Shown here: in pieces, positions 1 to 11,553 of the stretch
How positions within the stretch are numbered: position 1 is the stretch's first letter
Layout: every line of letters starts with the position of its first letter
Source: Bactrocera neohumeralis
Lineage: Eukaryota > Arthropoda > Insecta > Diptera > Tephritidae
Reading direction: 5' to 3'
Assembly (NCBI RefSeq): GCF_024586455.1
Contig: NC_065920.1
Location: 70,650,821 to 70,714,820 of the forward strand
DNA length: 64,000 bases
The notes under the pieces: generated by a model
Database searches by the model: none
What the model was told of the DNA's origin: nothing
The model's input: the letters and a program-made list of their open reading frames with translations, nothing else
Translations under genes and position numbers: made by a program

Positions 1-896
1 CCGGCACCCATTCCTCGCAATTACTTTATAATTGTTTCTGGTGCTGCCTACAATAACAACGAACCCAATTTGGCACTATAAAACACTTTTTGCAACACCA
101 AAATGGTCCTGAAACTTCAGTACGAACTTTTTCGCAGAATAAAAAAATTATAAATTTTGTATTTAATTTATTTTTTTAAATAATAGCATTTATTATTATT
201 TACATATTTTTGATACTAACGGTTTTGATACGTTTCTTCAGTTTTTGCCTAAAGGTAAACACAGTTAAAGTTATGCATCAAACGAACTGAGCAAGTGATT
301 TATACATTTTATGTTGCTCATACGACATGGCATGGAAAAAAACGGATACCCTAAAAATTATATAGATTTGGAAAAAATTTATAATTCAAAAGTAATAATT
401 ATTTAACCTTAGAAAAAAATGTATAGTTTAAAGAATCAATTTAACACAGAATGCTAGACTGAATGCTAGATAATTGTTGGAATTGTATTATAAATTAAAT
501 ATTCACACTGAATTATAAATGAGAGCAACAAAAGCAAGGAACCGAAGTTCTAAAAATGTGGTGCTGATATATACATATATTAAGTTGTTAATAAATTATT
601 TTCAGCTAGCAAAATCAAATGTAATAATAGTTATCAAAGCAATTCCAAATATACTTGTGAAATCGAGAAACAATAAATTGAATTGGAAACTTTGTGCAAT
701 AGTAGCAAGCGTAAAGTAAGCATGATTAGCAATTCAAATTTATATAAAAAAATATAAAGTATGCATAAAAATATTGCAAGCAATTTCAAATAAACAGATA
801 TATATACTTATGTATGCATGTATATAAACTATTTGATTATGTCTTCAACACTTTTTATGTGGCCGGATGCTGTTGATATAAAATAATTTATTGTTA
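1..896. other. AT-rich stretch without recognised gene
   Basis: Very AT-rich DNA with many short poly-A and poly-T runs and no open frame that looks like a protein. I see nothing recognisable. It ends at an A at 896, which forms the left half of the A|T insertion site of the following Helitron. Confidence 0.6.
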
Positions 897-1285
897 TCTA
901 ATATATAAAATTCTCGTGTCACGGTGTACGTTATTGAACTCCTCTGAAACCGCTCGACCGATTTTCGTGAATCTTAGCGTGCATATCGGCTAGGTTGAAA
1001 ATCGGACAACATCTATTTTCATCCTCCTAAATGTTAAGGGAAATTGGAAAATTGGAAAATTCCCAAAAATAACTTTTTCCATACAAATTTTTTTAAATTT
1101 TTGTTTGTTTTTGTTCAATATTTTGATTTGTAAATTTTTAAATCGTTCAATTTCTGTCACTTGCTTATGTATTCCGGCTATTCGAAAGAAAAATTATTGA
1201 AAATTATTCAGTGAAAACGTGAAAAAAATTAAAGTCTTTTAATCAACTTTATTACAAAATTGCATGTATTTGGCTCCACGTTGTT

Positions 1286-1765
1286 GGATGTATTCAGTTG
1301 AGTGGCAAAAGCGTGGATTACCTCATGCAATTTAATTTGGTTGGTCGACAAAATACGTGCTGAAAACATCGACAGTTTGATTTCTGCAGAGATTCCAGAT
1401 CCGTCTACTGATCAATTACTGTTTGATATTGTTACTGCAAACATGATTCATGGTCCGTGCGGAAATCTGAATCGTTCATCACCTTACATGGTAGACGGTA
1501 AATGTACAAAGCGTTTTTACTAACGATACGGTCACACATGTTGACGGATATCCAATATATCGTCGAAGAAGTACCGAAAATGGCGGACAATCTTTCATTA
1601 AAACTATCAGCTACGCAGACATCGACATTGACAATCGTTGGGTGGTACCATATTCACCTCTGCTGAGCAAAACATTCAATGCTCATATTAATGTTGAGTC
1701 ATGCAGTTCGGTGAAGAGTATCAAATATATTTGCAAATATGTGAATAAAGGAATGATATGGTTGT
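1286..1765 (+). pseudogene. Helitron Rep (HUH nuclease) domain remnant
   Basis: The Rep domain nicks and joins DNA during rolling-circle transposition. Translation from 1297 reads VEWQKRGLPHA, the start of the HUH motif. After the first His (codon 1324-1326) there is a deletion and frameshift, so the second His is missing and the reading resumes as LIWLVDKIRAE. Downstream, 1717-1752 reads SIKYICKYVNKG, which is motif 3 with both catalytic tyrosines kept (codons 1726-1728 and 1738-1740). The domain is therefore recognisable but catalytically broken. At least three frames are needed to follow it. Confidence 0.85.
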
Positions 1766-1789
1766 ATTTAGAATTGAAAATACTAATGT

Positions 1790-2560
1790 ACATTCTCCTC
1801 CGTTGAATCAAAATGATGAAATTACGAATTACCAAGGTGGCCGGTATGTCAGTTCCAATGAATCTGTCTGGCGTATTTTCGGTTTCCCAATTCATGAACG
1901 GGATCCAGCAGTTATCCATTAAGCTGTCCACCTTGAAAACGGCCAGCGCGTATATTTCCACGAACGAGACAGTGCTTGATCGTGCTATAAATCCACCAAA
2001 AACTACGCTGACCGAATTTTTTGAACTGTGCAATCGTGCGGATGCTTTTGGTGCCTTCGCACAAACACTTCTCTACTCTGAAGTTCCACGGTATGGGCTT
2101 TTTTCAAGGGCTCAAACTACTTTGGTTTGGTTAATGTCATCGGGCCATTGTCATTTCCAAGATATACGTAAGGTAGATGGACAACAGTACCCTACGTATA
2201 AAGATGCATGCCTTGCTCTTGGCTTGCTAGAAGACGACAATCATTGGGACAGTACTCTTGCTGAAGCAACATTAAACTGCACAGGATCACAAATTCTCTA
2301 CTATTTGCTATAGTACTGGCTACATGTTTCCCGCCCCGAGCACAAATGTTGTGGGATAATCACAAAGATTCAATGACTGATGATATATTGTATCGACATT
2401 GTACAAAAGGTGCAACGATCGAACGATATCATTCAGTGATGCAATGTACAATGAAGCATTTATTGCTATCGAGGATCTTTGCATTGCTATTGAATTTGCC
2501 AATCAGTCATTTCGGTATGAGCTCACCGAATCGAAGTGCATCTGATTTACTCAACACAGA
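1790..2560 (+). pseudogene. Helitron RepHel linker region remnant
   Basis: The part of the RepHel protein between the nuclease and helicase domains. An open frame at 1813-2313 contains the typical stretch RAINPPKTTLTEFFELCNRA followed by a LLYSEVPRY motif and an LGLLEDDNHWD block. A frame shift then leads to an open frame from 2346 with LWDNHKDSMTDDILYR. These blocks are conserved in insect Helitron proteins. Continuity is broken by several small indels. Confidence 0.8.
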
Positions 2561-2589
2561 TATCAATCGTGAACTACAGTACGATACTG

Positions 2590-3955
2590 TAGAAATGGCA
2601 GGCATTGTTAGTCGCAATGTTTTTACGACCGCATCCTGCTGGCAGTTTCGGCAGGACAAGGAGGATTCTTTTTTTTTTTGGATGCACCAGGTGGAACTGG
2701 CTAAACATTCCTTATTTCGTTACTTCTGGTCGAGATACGATCAAAAAATTACATCGCATTGGCCGTTGCATCTTCTGGCATTGCAGCAACTTTATTAGAT
2801 GGAGGCAGAACAGCTCATTCAGCATTTAAGCTGCCGTTGAACATTCAAAATAATCCAGATGCAGTGTGCAACATAAAAAAACAATCGTCTATGCCATAGT
2901 GTTGAAACAATGTAAATTATTATTTGGGATGAATGCACTTGGCACACAAATACTCGCTTGAGGCATTAGATAGGACTTTAAAGGATATAAAAAACAATGA
3001 TAAACTATTTGGCGGGACTTTGTTACTCCTTTCTGGTGATTTTAGACAAACACTTCCTGTTATTCCAAGTTCAACGTACGCTGATGAAATTAATGCTTGC
3101 TTAAAATCATCGCGACTATGGCATAATGTTGAAAAAAGTACATGACGGTGAACATGCGCGTTCAAATGCTTCAGGATCCATCCGCCGAAAATTTCTCTAA
3201 ACAACTGTTAGATATTGGTAATGGGAAAGTTGATGTACATGAAAATATTGGATACATCAAATTACAGATGGACTTCTGCACAATCATCGACTCGCAAAAT
3301 ACTCTCATCGATCACATATTTCCCGACGTACACACACAATATGCAATCGTAAGTGGCTGGCAGAAAGAGCGATTTTGGCAGCTAAAAATGTGGACGTCAA
3401 TGGGTTAAATTTTAAGATTCAACAGTTGTTGCCTGGGGACTTGGTGTCATACAAATCTATCGATGCAGTTTGCGATACCAACGAGACTGTGAATTATCTA
3501 ATTGAGTTTTTAAATTCATTGGATTTTCCAGGCATGCCACCAAATCATTGACAATTGAAGGTTGGATTTCCGATTATTCTGCTTCGCAATTTAAACCCAC
3601 CACGGCTGTGTAATGGCACTCGGTTAGTCTTTAAAAAATTAATGAAAAACGTAATTGAAGCCATCATCTTGAATGGCAAGTTTCAAGGCGAAAATGTGTT
3701 GCTGCGAATCCCTACGATTACTACAGATGTGCCAGGTGAATTCAAACGCACTCAATTCCTCATTAGATTGGCATTCGCTATGACGATCAATAAGTCACAA
3801 GGCCAGACATTGTCTGTATGTGGCTTAGATTTGGAAACACCATGCTTTTTCCACGGACAACTATATGTGGCATGTTCTCGCGTGGGAAGTTTGTGTTGGC
3901 AAAAGACGGACTAACCAAGAATATTGTACACTCTATTGCACTGAGAGATTAAGTC
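2590..3955 (+). pseudogene. Helitron SF1 (Pif1-like) helicase remnant
   Basis: The DNA-unwinding half of RepHel. Walker A (DAPGGTG) is at 2681-2701 and is followed at once by a frameshift. Walker B (WDE) is at 2925-2933. The next helicase motif GDFRQTLP is at 3035-3058, the VNMR motif lies near 3147-3158, and the C-terminal TINKSQGQT motif is at 3783-3809, followed by YVACSRVG near 3863-3886. The motif order matches Pif1-type helicases. At least four frame changes and stops break the protein, so it is a pseudogene. Confidence 0.87.
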
Positions 3956-4189
3956 TTTTTTTTAATTGCCATTATTGATAGGATAATTTGAATAATTATT
4001 TTTGATATTTAGAAAGCTATCAAAATTATAATTTAAAATATATTCGTTACTTTAATAAAATTAATTTATTAACTTAAATCAAGCATACTTTCATTGTTTA
4101 TAATAGCTTTCGATTAAAAGTACATCCCACACTTTAGTAGTAGATAGTTATTTTTATTGAACTAAAAAAATGTTTCCTAGAAATAATAT

Positions 4190-4222
4190 ACATGGCAAAA
4201 CAACGTTTGCCGGGTCAGCTAG
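4190..4222 (+). other. Helitron 3' terminus: hairpin plus CTAG
   Basis: A 6-bp stem (GGCAAA/TTTGCC) with a 6-nt loop ends at 4211, followed 7 nt later by the terminal CTAG. This is the standard Helitron termination signal, and the GTTTGCCGGGTCAGCTAGT context is typical of insect families. Confidence 0.9.
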
Positions 4223-4299
4223 TTTATGTATAAATTTTGAAAATTTTATTCTCAAAACAGCGTAAGTGACTCAAAAATGATTATGATTATTGTATTCCA

Positions 4300-5290
4300 G
4301 AAAGAAGATGCGTAATTGTCACTCACATTTCTTGCGGTAACTCGCGTTCTTCGACTGCAATGGTGAAAGTTTGACTCCAGTACGCCGTTCACTGAGAGGT
4401 TTTAAGGTGTTAATGGCTGTGAATGGCGATCAGTGCATGTCTGTAGTTGCGTTCGAAGACTGGTCGGCCTATTGTTTTATGTCGTCGACGTAGTTGAAAG
4501 TTGTAGCTTTTAGAACGCTGCCATCCAAAAACTATTCAAGATACGATTTTTGGAAATATGAACTATCGAAAAACAACAAAAATTTCGTTTGAAGTGTCAC
4601 ACTGGTATAGCCCCTACATAAAAATTACGAAATTATTTTTCTAAAAATTTATTTAAAACGTTTGGCTTATAATTTTGTTATGTACAATGCCTTACGACAA
4701 AAATATTATACATTCATTCTATTTGTTAGTTTTTTCGTTTAAGTTATGCTCTCATTGTAATGCGGCTGTGTATTTTTGTTTTTACACCTATTTGATGTTG
4801 CTTTATAAATGCTGTACATAATAATATTGCTGATTAAGCGGCGTTCGTTGCCTGGGCATTGACATTGCTTTGTCAATAGCTACACAACTGTTGTTAGCAG
4901 GTGATGAGTCTTCGCTGTGTGAGCGTTTAGTTCCGTAAGCATGGGATTCAGTATGGAGTAGAGTTCATAGCACAACCACTGTTGGTGGCAGTTTGCTTCA
5001 TTAGATGATTGTATATATTATCGATTGTGGGTATATTTCTGCCAAGCGAGTTATGTTCATCAAACGCTGGTTATTCGTTTTCAAGGTCGGAAAGTATTCA
5101 TGATTGGCATTATTGAAAGCAGGCGGTGGATTCCTTGGCGTTGTCATGGCTTGTTTGAGCATTTTGGCTCTTTTTTACTAACAGTGCCCATGCTGTCTGG
5201 TGGCAGTTTGGGTTTCTTGCCGAATGCGAAATTTCCACTTTGTTTTGAAACAACGGGCGCAAGATTATCAGCCGCACGTGTTTAGAGTTT
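4300..5290 (-). mobile_element. Jockey-like LINE remnant (C-terminal piece plus possible ORF1 piece)
   Basis: On the minus strand, about 4520-4300 aligns by eye with the jockey-like LINE tail at 32.4 kb: both share the text around TACGTCGACGACATAA and CATGCACTGA and then CCATTCACAG. This is the region after the reverse transcriptase. Further upstream on the same strand (5290-4830) are gag-like, Pro/Asn-rich open stretches such as NNANHEYFPTLKTNNQRL, plausible for LINE ORF1, but with stops. The reverse transcriptase core between them is missing. The C-terminal part is fairly secure and the ORF1 assignment is weak. The N gap may hide the 5' end. Confidence 0.5.
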
Positions 5291-5294
5291 GGTT

Positions 5295-5394
5295 NNNNNN
5301 NNNNNNNNNNNNNNNNNNNNNNNNNNNNNNNNNNNNNNNNNNNNNNNNNNNNNNNNNNNNNNNNNNNNNNNNNNNNNNNNNNNNNNNNNNNNNN
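5295..5394. other. Assembly gap (100 N)
   Basis: Exactly 100 unknown bases, the usual length for a gap of unknown size between contigs. Sequence on the two sides need not be adjacent in the genome. Confidence 0.99.
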
Positions 5395-5867
5395 AAAAAC
5401 CCAAATTTAAATTTGGTTTCTAATAAAGTGTTTTTCCTTCGCCAATAAACTTATAAAAAGTGATATTACGTTATTTCAGGTGACGTTAGGATCAGTTTGA
5501 ACTGAACTGAGTCGATAAAGCCATACTAGTGCATAACACCAAGAGATGAAGAACCCGATTCTCCAATCGATGACGACGAGCGGACGTACCATCATGAAGA
5601 CCATGAAGGAGTTCACTTACGCGAAGTGGTACCTCAGTTTTTGAGAAATCGAGTCGAATATACTTTTCTTCCTAGGAAGCTCCTCATTCGTCGGAAACGC
5701 CTACAGTGGAACACTAGTGGATGAAGCTGCTTCAAAAACTGACTCTATCAAAATTAAGACCTTGTTTGAAAAATTTGTTATTTGATAATATATAGTATAT
5801 GATATATACATATGATATCTTCTAGAATTTCTTCATAGATTATTGCCTAAATTAAGGCTATAATCTG
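5395..5867. other. Unassigned stretch after the gap
   Basis: Mixed-composition DNA. The segment near 5530-5760 is less AT-rich than its surroundings (GATGACGACGAGCGGACG) and may be part of an unrecognised element, but no frame longer than 60 codons is present and I recognise no motif. Confidence 0.4.
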
Positions 5868-6040
5868 CGGACAAACTGTGGAGATCCGACCACTATATCA
5901 AATAGCTACCATACAAACTGACCAAACCAAATCAATTATAGATCTTCTTATATCCCTTTTTACTACAAGTATAATAAAGAATCTGCGAAGGGTACCAAAA
6001 CTTCAGCGAAGCTGAAGATATAGGGTTTTTTGTTGTTTTT
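5868..6040 (-). repeat. Interspersed repeat family A, short fragment
   Basis: The reverse complement carries the TTTGTATGGTAGCTATTTGATATAG block that marks family A (compare 35.7 kb and 49.4 kb) and, at its other end, the CTTCAGCTTCGCTGAAG text followed by a GGTACCCTT border like the start of the long copy at 49360. Only the outer parts of the repeat remain. Confidence 0.6.
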
Positions 6041-7529
6041 ATAATAAAAAACCTTCTTGGTTTGCAAAGGGTTGTTATGTGCCTACCTGTTTACGAATGT
6101 CAATTTGATTTTCTAACATTTTTCTCTATGTCAACAGTGTTCTGTAAGCTAAACTGATGATGATCCTCCCTTGGGAAACACATTCTTTATATATGAAACT
6201 TCGGATCTTCTATTTGAGGACCAACCTGGGAAAGAAATTTCTCACTCAAAAGTGACACACCAACCACAACGCCGCTGTTGTCGAACGCCAATCACTTTAT
6301 TAAATACTAAAAGTCAAACACGCTCAAAAAAAGAACAACTACAAGTTGTTCACAGAAAAATTAAATGTCTTCTCAGACTAAAAGCTCATGAATTATACAT
6401 GAGTACATAGCAGTATATGTATAGTATGTATTAAGTACAAATAATAAATAAGTACAAGCATTTGTTAGCTGCCAAGACATGTTGACCTCATTAGGCGACA
6501 AGTGCTGTAAAGTGCACAACTACAACACAACAACATAACAAAAACATAACAACAAACATTAACATAATGCGCTATATGTGCATATACGCATAGTGGCAGT
6601 AGTAGTAAGCTTTTAGGCGCATCCGCAAGTAAAACGCAAGCACAAGCGAAAGGAAGTACTCATTTATATGCTTATTTATGTTAAACACACTCGCAACAAG
6701 CGGCAAAACAAAATGTTAAAAACTATAAAATGAAATGTTAGAAGGCAACAACAACCAAAAATACAAAAAGAAAATGGAAAATGGAAAAAACATAGAAAAT
6801 AAAAATATAAAAAAAAATATAAAAAACATGAAAAATAAAAAAAGGAAAAAATAAAAAAAAACTTATAAAGGCAAAACATCGCCAAGCATGTTGGCACCAA
6901 GCAACGACCGTTGGCGGCAATGCAACCAACACAAAAAAACAAAAAGTGCAGCGGAGGCTGTAAGCAGTACATGCACCATGGCAATAATATTATAACGGCA
7001 CAAACACTCGCTTATTGCGCACCTCTTGACATTGCTTTTACTAACTTTCTGCTCTTTAGGACATCTTCGCTTTGCGCTTTTTTTCATTTCTACACTGTCG
7101 CTTGGCTTTGCATGCACAGCTTTTGATCCTCCGCCATTTGTTCATGTTGCTTTTTGCTCTTCCGTACATTAACACGTTGTAAAGTAGGTTGGCGCTGCTG
7201 CAACAGGGCGTAGACTGCTTGCAGCAGCGCTGTGCATTATTTTCTAAAGTAAATGCAGCGCAAGACGCAAACAACAACAAAACCTACACTTTTAAACTGC
7301 AATCTAGTGAGATATCCCGGCCGTCATTCCCAGCGCCTCACTTCTACGCTTTAGACGTCGCGCCAGAGTGCAAGTGTGGTTATGAGTTCATTGCAGCAGC
7401 AATATGTGAAAAGTTTCGCTGTTTGACTCGCTTTTACTTGCTTAGAAAATCAGCTATATTGCTGCAATGAAGATGTTCATTTCCGAAGTGTAATTCGCTA
7501 GTAGGTTTTGAAAAATTCTGTAGGTCGAT
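6041..7529. other. Unique-looking non-coding stretch
   Basis: No gene recognised. It contains an A-rich run (6720-6880), low-complexity CAA text near 6510-6560, and a moderately GC-rich patch at 7180-7400 with CTGCAGCAGCGC-type repeats. Open frames here are short and composition-driven. It may be ordinary intron sequence of the receptor gene. Confidence 0.45.
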
Positions 7530-8215
7530 GTCTAACTCCGAAAATTTGTAGAAATTCTGAAAAATCGAGCCAGAGAGGCTTCGATTTCACTTCTTGCATT
7601 GCAGAAGTAATATTTATTGTCAAAAAAATATTTATTCATTTGTTCACAATAATGACGTCGCCTTCACAATTGCACTCGTTAAATATTATGCTATTATGAC
7701 AGTGATTCTTTCATTCGTCGAAATACTTCTCAAACTCGATTTTTGGAGTAGTCTTTAGCTCTTTCAGCGTTGCGGCCTTATCTATGCTTGCAGCATGACG
7801 GTCTTATAAAGTTCTTTTTATATTTGAAAATAGCAAAAAGTCGCAAGGAAAAAAGTCTGGCGAATATGGAGTCTGTATGTCGTCATAGTATTAAACAAGC
7901 AACGATGTGTGAATACGTGAATTATAGTGAAGCAAAAGTCATGCATTTTTTTCTTCAAATACTGTTTTTTTCCGGACAGCCTTACTTAAAGGCCGTTGAA
8001 CTTAAATTAAAGTCGAAGAACACAGTAGGCATAACCTCCACGTCTCAATGCGCTTGTCGAGCATTTTTCGGTGATCCAGGATACTTCCACTAAGTCGATT
8101 GAATCTTATTTTCAATGTAACTCCCATAAGCGCATGTTTCGTTACCTGTTATAATATATTAAAGTAATTTTTTTTCGTCATTCATTTCATTTAGTTATTC
8201 CTTTTTAGTAGCACA
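7530..8215 (-). mobile_element. Mariner-like transposase remnant
   Basis: Minus-strand translation gives mariner (DDE transposase) blocks in order. Near 8150-8100 it reads ITGNETCAYG, the first catalytic block, where the Asp is replaced by Asn. Then PGSPKNARQ and VMPTVFFDF follow near 8075-8010. Finally PYSPDFFPCDFLLF near 7875-7835 holds the third catalytic Asp, followed by KELKTTPKIEFEKYF. The block with the second Asp is not clear. In-frame stops interrupt the last part, so the element is dead. No terminal inverted repeats were located. Confidence 0.8.
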
Positions 8216-8221
8216 TTGGAA

Positions 8222-8420
8222 AAATTTCATTGTGGATGAATGTGCATTATCCCTTGACCTTAACATACATACATACCACACAACATCATCTCAGACTCAC
8301 AACACTGATACGCAACTTTCACCACACTCACCACTTGCAATCCACATTCTACACTACTCATGAGAGTACCACACATCGACAGCCACACGCAATTACACCA
8401 ACCACAATCACACCATATGA
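8222..8420 (+). repeat. AC-rich dispersed repeat (copy 1)
   Basis: A CA/AC-rich segment containing GACTCACAACACTGATA, CTTTCACCACACTCACCA and TGCAATCCACATTC. The same three blocks in the same order occur on the minus strand at 58155-58315, so this is a dispersed repeat and not just low complexity. Family unknown. The 70-codon open frame here is composition-driven. Confidence 0.6.
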
Positions 8421-8735
8421 TTCCTCACACAAAAGGGAATAAAAAGTCCCGCACACTTCTGTTTCGATATCAGCAGCGATAGGTACGCGCTTTCGCAATT
8501 ATATCACGTCACGATTGACTGGAACATCTTTTTTTTCTCGTTCTATTTTGCTTTTCATGTGATGATGTTCGCTCGGAAAGATGTTTTGCCAATTATTGAA
8601 AATAAGAAGACAAGACAAGGTTTGTTGGGGAGAATATGATAATTTATACTTGGTGAAGTTATTTCAAGATGCATTGTCACCGTACAGATCGGTAATAGTA
8701 TATTGCATTGCCATTATCTTAAAAAAACTGATCAG

Positions 8736-9724
8736 TTTTTATACTCGCAACAATGTTGTTAACGAGAGCATTATAGTTTTGTTCACATAACGGTTGTTTG
8801 TAAGTCCTAAAACTAAAAAGAGTCAAATATAGGGGTTATATATACCAAAGTGACTCAGGCGACGAGTAGAGTCGAAATCCGGATGTCTGTCTGTCCGTCC
8901 GTCCGTCTGTCCGCCCGTCCGTGCAAGCTGTAACTTGAGATATCATAATGAAACTTGGTACACGTATTCCTTGGCTCCATAAGAAGGTTAAGTTCGAAGA
9001 TGAGCAAAATCGGCCTACTGCCACGCCCACAAAATGGCGAAAACCGAAAACCTATAAAATGTCATAACTAAGCCATAAATAAAGATATTAAAGTGAAATT
9101 TGGCACAAAGGATCGCATTAGAGAGGGGCATATTTGGGCGCAATTGTTTTGGAAAAGTGGGCGGCCCCGCCCCCTACTAAGTTTTTGTACATATCTCGAA
9201 TTTACTATAGCTATGTCAACCAAACTCTACAGAGAGTACAGAGAGGATAATAACCACGCCCACCTCCCATACAAAGGTTATGTTAAAATCACTAAAAGTG
9301 CGTTAACCGACTAACAAAAACGTCAGAAACACTAAACTTTACGGAAGAAATGGCAGAAGGAAGCTGCACCCAGCCTTTTTTTAAAAATTGAAAATGGGCG
9401 TGGCGCCGCCCACTTATGGACCAAGAACCATATCTCAGGAACTACTAGACCGATTTCAATGAAATTCGGTATATAATTTTTTCTTAACACCCTGATGACA
9501 TGTACGAAATATGGGTGAAATCGGTTCGCAACCACGCCTTCTTCCAATATAAAGCTATTTTGAATTCCATCTGATGCCTTCTCTGTATAATACGAGTAAA
9601 ACTTTACAAAATACGGTATTTGAAAAATATGTAAATGAAGTATAATGAAATTTCGATTATCACTTTATCATGCGAGAGTATAAAATGTTCGGTGACATCC
9701 GAACTTAGCCCTTCCTTACTTGTT
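8736..9724 (+). repeat. Interspersed repeat family B, near full-length copy 1
   Basis: About 989 bp. It begins TTTTTATACTCGCAACAATG and ends with GCGAGAGTATAAAA (9672-9685) followed by a tail GTTCGGTGACATCCGAACTT to CTTCCTTACTTGTT. The start and the 9672 motif are inverted copies of each other, apart from a 2-bp loss at the left. Inside are a TCTGTCTGTCCGTCCGTCCG tract (8886-8930) and repeated GGGCGTGGC / CCACGCCC motifs. Two more copies lie at 14034 and 17031. No transposase is present. It is probably a non-autonomous element of a type widespread in flies; I do not assign a family name. Confidence 0.85.
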
Positions 9725-9799
9725 TTATAGGGTTTTAACCGGATATCTTCAAAAATAGGCACTTTTAACAACAGTCTTTAAAAAATTACTAGCATTAAC

Positions 9800-10190
9800 C
9801 AGTTGCCAAATTTATAGCTTAAAGTCTTGCTGCTTTTGTGATTTGATCTTTTTTTCTCTTTGGCACTTGGATAACTTAGATCGGTTTAGGATACAAAAAG
9901 ATTGTTTTCCAATTGTCTCACGCCACGTCAATTCAGTTCCGTGTGATGTGTAGCAGGCCCAGGATTTGGTCCTTCTACTGGATGCGGGGGTGCTCTTGCT
10001 TCCATTGTCCAAGCCTGGTTCTCGAAGCTAAAGAGCTTTCCGCTTGACCATCGAGCTGTATGCGTACGATATGGCCTCACCATTGATTCGTTGGCATCTT
10101 AAGTGCTTAACTTTATCTATGTTGCCGTAATGCTAAACAGTTCGTGGTACCATCTTTCCGTACATATCGCTGACTCGGCGTCTTGAAAGA
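9800..10190 (-). mobile_element. Possible LINE C-terminal remnant
   Basis: The minus strand contains short stretches that resemble the tail of LINE reverse transcriptases (MPTNQW near 10100, then a WKDQILG-like block with stops) and an open frame of 66 codons at 9812-10012. The match is weak and the clade cannot be told. It sits between a family B copy and a family A fragment, so it is repetitive context at least. Confidence 0.3.
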
Positions 10191-10197
10191 CCTTGTG

Positions 10198-10430
10198 TAT
10201 AACACTACTTGATTCCGATCGTTCAGTTTGTATGGCAGCAATGTTAAGATGGCCAATATCAATGGCATATTTGTAGAGAAAATGACGTCTCAAAATCTCA
10301 AAACGATATCTTAAAAATTGAGAGACTAGTTGGTATATGTACAGACAGACGGAAGGACGCACATTGGTATTTCCCTGGCTGAAATTCAAAAATGGCATGT
10401 TGTCTGATTTGAATGAAAATTTCACAGTTT
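10198..10430 (+). repeat. Interspersed repeat family A, fragment
   Basis: Contains CTTGATTCCGATCGTTCAGT and TTTGTATGGCAGCAATGTTA, then CAAAACGATATCTTAAAAAT and a GTACAGACAGACGGAAGGAC tract. This is the unit border plus tail of family A, also seen at 50.1 kb and 11.4 kb. Confidence 0.65.
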
Positions 10431-10439
10431 GTTACCAAC

Positions 10440-11114
10440 TATCTATACATTATTTTCCCAAAGTATTAGGATTCTATCTGCATTAGTTTTTTGTCCAGAA
10501 CTGCCCAAAGTTGGTGAATGTGGAAAACATCAAAATTAGTAAAAAATTTACTCAAAAGTCAAATCATTGATACAATAAAACAACTATTGAAATTCAACTT
10601 TATTATTATTTTTCATTTATAATATGTATCAAAGAAAAAATTTGCATCAAAATCCATTAAAAAAAAATAATGCATAAAATATATTGTGGAACAACATAAT
10701 TTGGACGTCAAAATTTCAATGCTCTTCAAATTCAAAGTGGTGTATCTTTTTTAGCGCTGTCTACCACTGTCGACATATATACACCGAATTAAAGCCTGAA
10801 GTCTCAGCTAAATGATAAAACAAATTCAGCTGCCCCAAATTGCCCCCTTGAAAAAAAAACAATGAGATACCTCTAAAATGGCAAGTTACTGCCCAAAAAG
10901 TATGCAATATATATAACAAGGATTACAGGAACTATAGGATGTATCATTCCAGAAGAATTGGACGCATATCCACTAACGAAGATGTGATGCATCACTTATT
11001 AATGTCTTTGGGTCCGTACATAAACATTTTTCTACTACTAAAATAAAATTAAAAAAATTAGAATATTACATCTTCGTGAAAGTGAAAAAGTTGCTAAAAG
11101 AGACTTGATAAAAG
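10440..11114. other. Unassigned AT-rich stretch
   Basis: No gene, RNA or repeat recognised. Short open frames only. Confidence 0.4.
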
Positions 11115-11553
11115 AGAATTTAGTTTGTATTTGAGGTGGGCGTAAAAGTGGGCGGATATTATTGAAATTTAACACCAACATATATAATGTCATAAAAATG
11201 CTATGTACCAAAAATCAGTGCTATAGGTCAAAAATTAAGTTTCACCTTATATGGGAGGTGGGCGTAAAAAGGGGGGCGTGATTTTGATTTTTTAATTTTT
11301 TTTTTGATTGGAATCCAAAACAATGATGTACCAAATGTCATTGTCCTGCGACAACTCCTTATATTTTTAGCCGCAGTATGCACTAGCAGAAACCTATGTG
11401 GGACGTACTGACAGACAGACGCAGATGTCTAAATTGACGCAGATGTCTAAATTGACTCAATATACTGATCACTTATATACATACTTTATAGGGTCTCCGA
11501 CGCTTCCTTCTGGTTGTTACAAACTTCGTGGCAAACTGAATATACCCTGTTCA
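11115..11553 (+). repeat. Family A-type repeat tail with 18-bp tandem duplication
   Basis: Begins with two GAGGTGGGCGTAAAA blocks (11130, 11256) and ends in the characteristic tail ATACTTTATAGGGTCTCCGA, CGCTTCCTTCTG, AATATACCCTGTTCAGGTTATA. An 18-bp unit CGCAGATGTCTAAATTGA is directly duplicated at 11420-11455. No coding capacity. Confidence 0.65.

Larger units (their letters stand above)
897..4222 (+). mobile_element. Helitron (rolling-circle transposon), decayed RepHel element
   Basis: A 3326-bp element with both Helitron ends. It starts with TC at 897 inside a TCTAATATATAAAATTCTCG end and stops with CTAG at 4219-4222, inserted between host A (896) and T (4223) as Helitrons do, without target duplication. 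Just before the 3' end is a hairpin (GGCAAA at 4194-4199, TTTGCC at 4206-4211). Inside are broken pieces of the Rep/helicase protein in the normal order: Rep, linker, SF1 helicase. Autonomous insect Helitrons are usually longer (about 5-6 kb), so the N-terminal part is lost. Frameshifts and stops throughout show the element cannot encode its own enzyme. Confidence 0.93.

Noticed and set aside
6676..6984. 102-codon Phe-rich minus-strand frame
   Set aside because: Translation of an A-rich run; pure Phe/Tyr/Leu composition and no motif.
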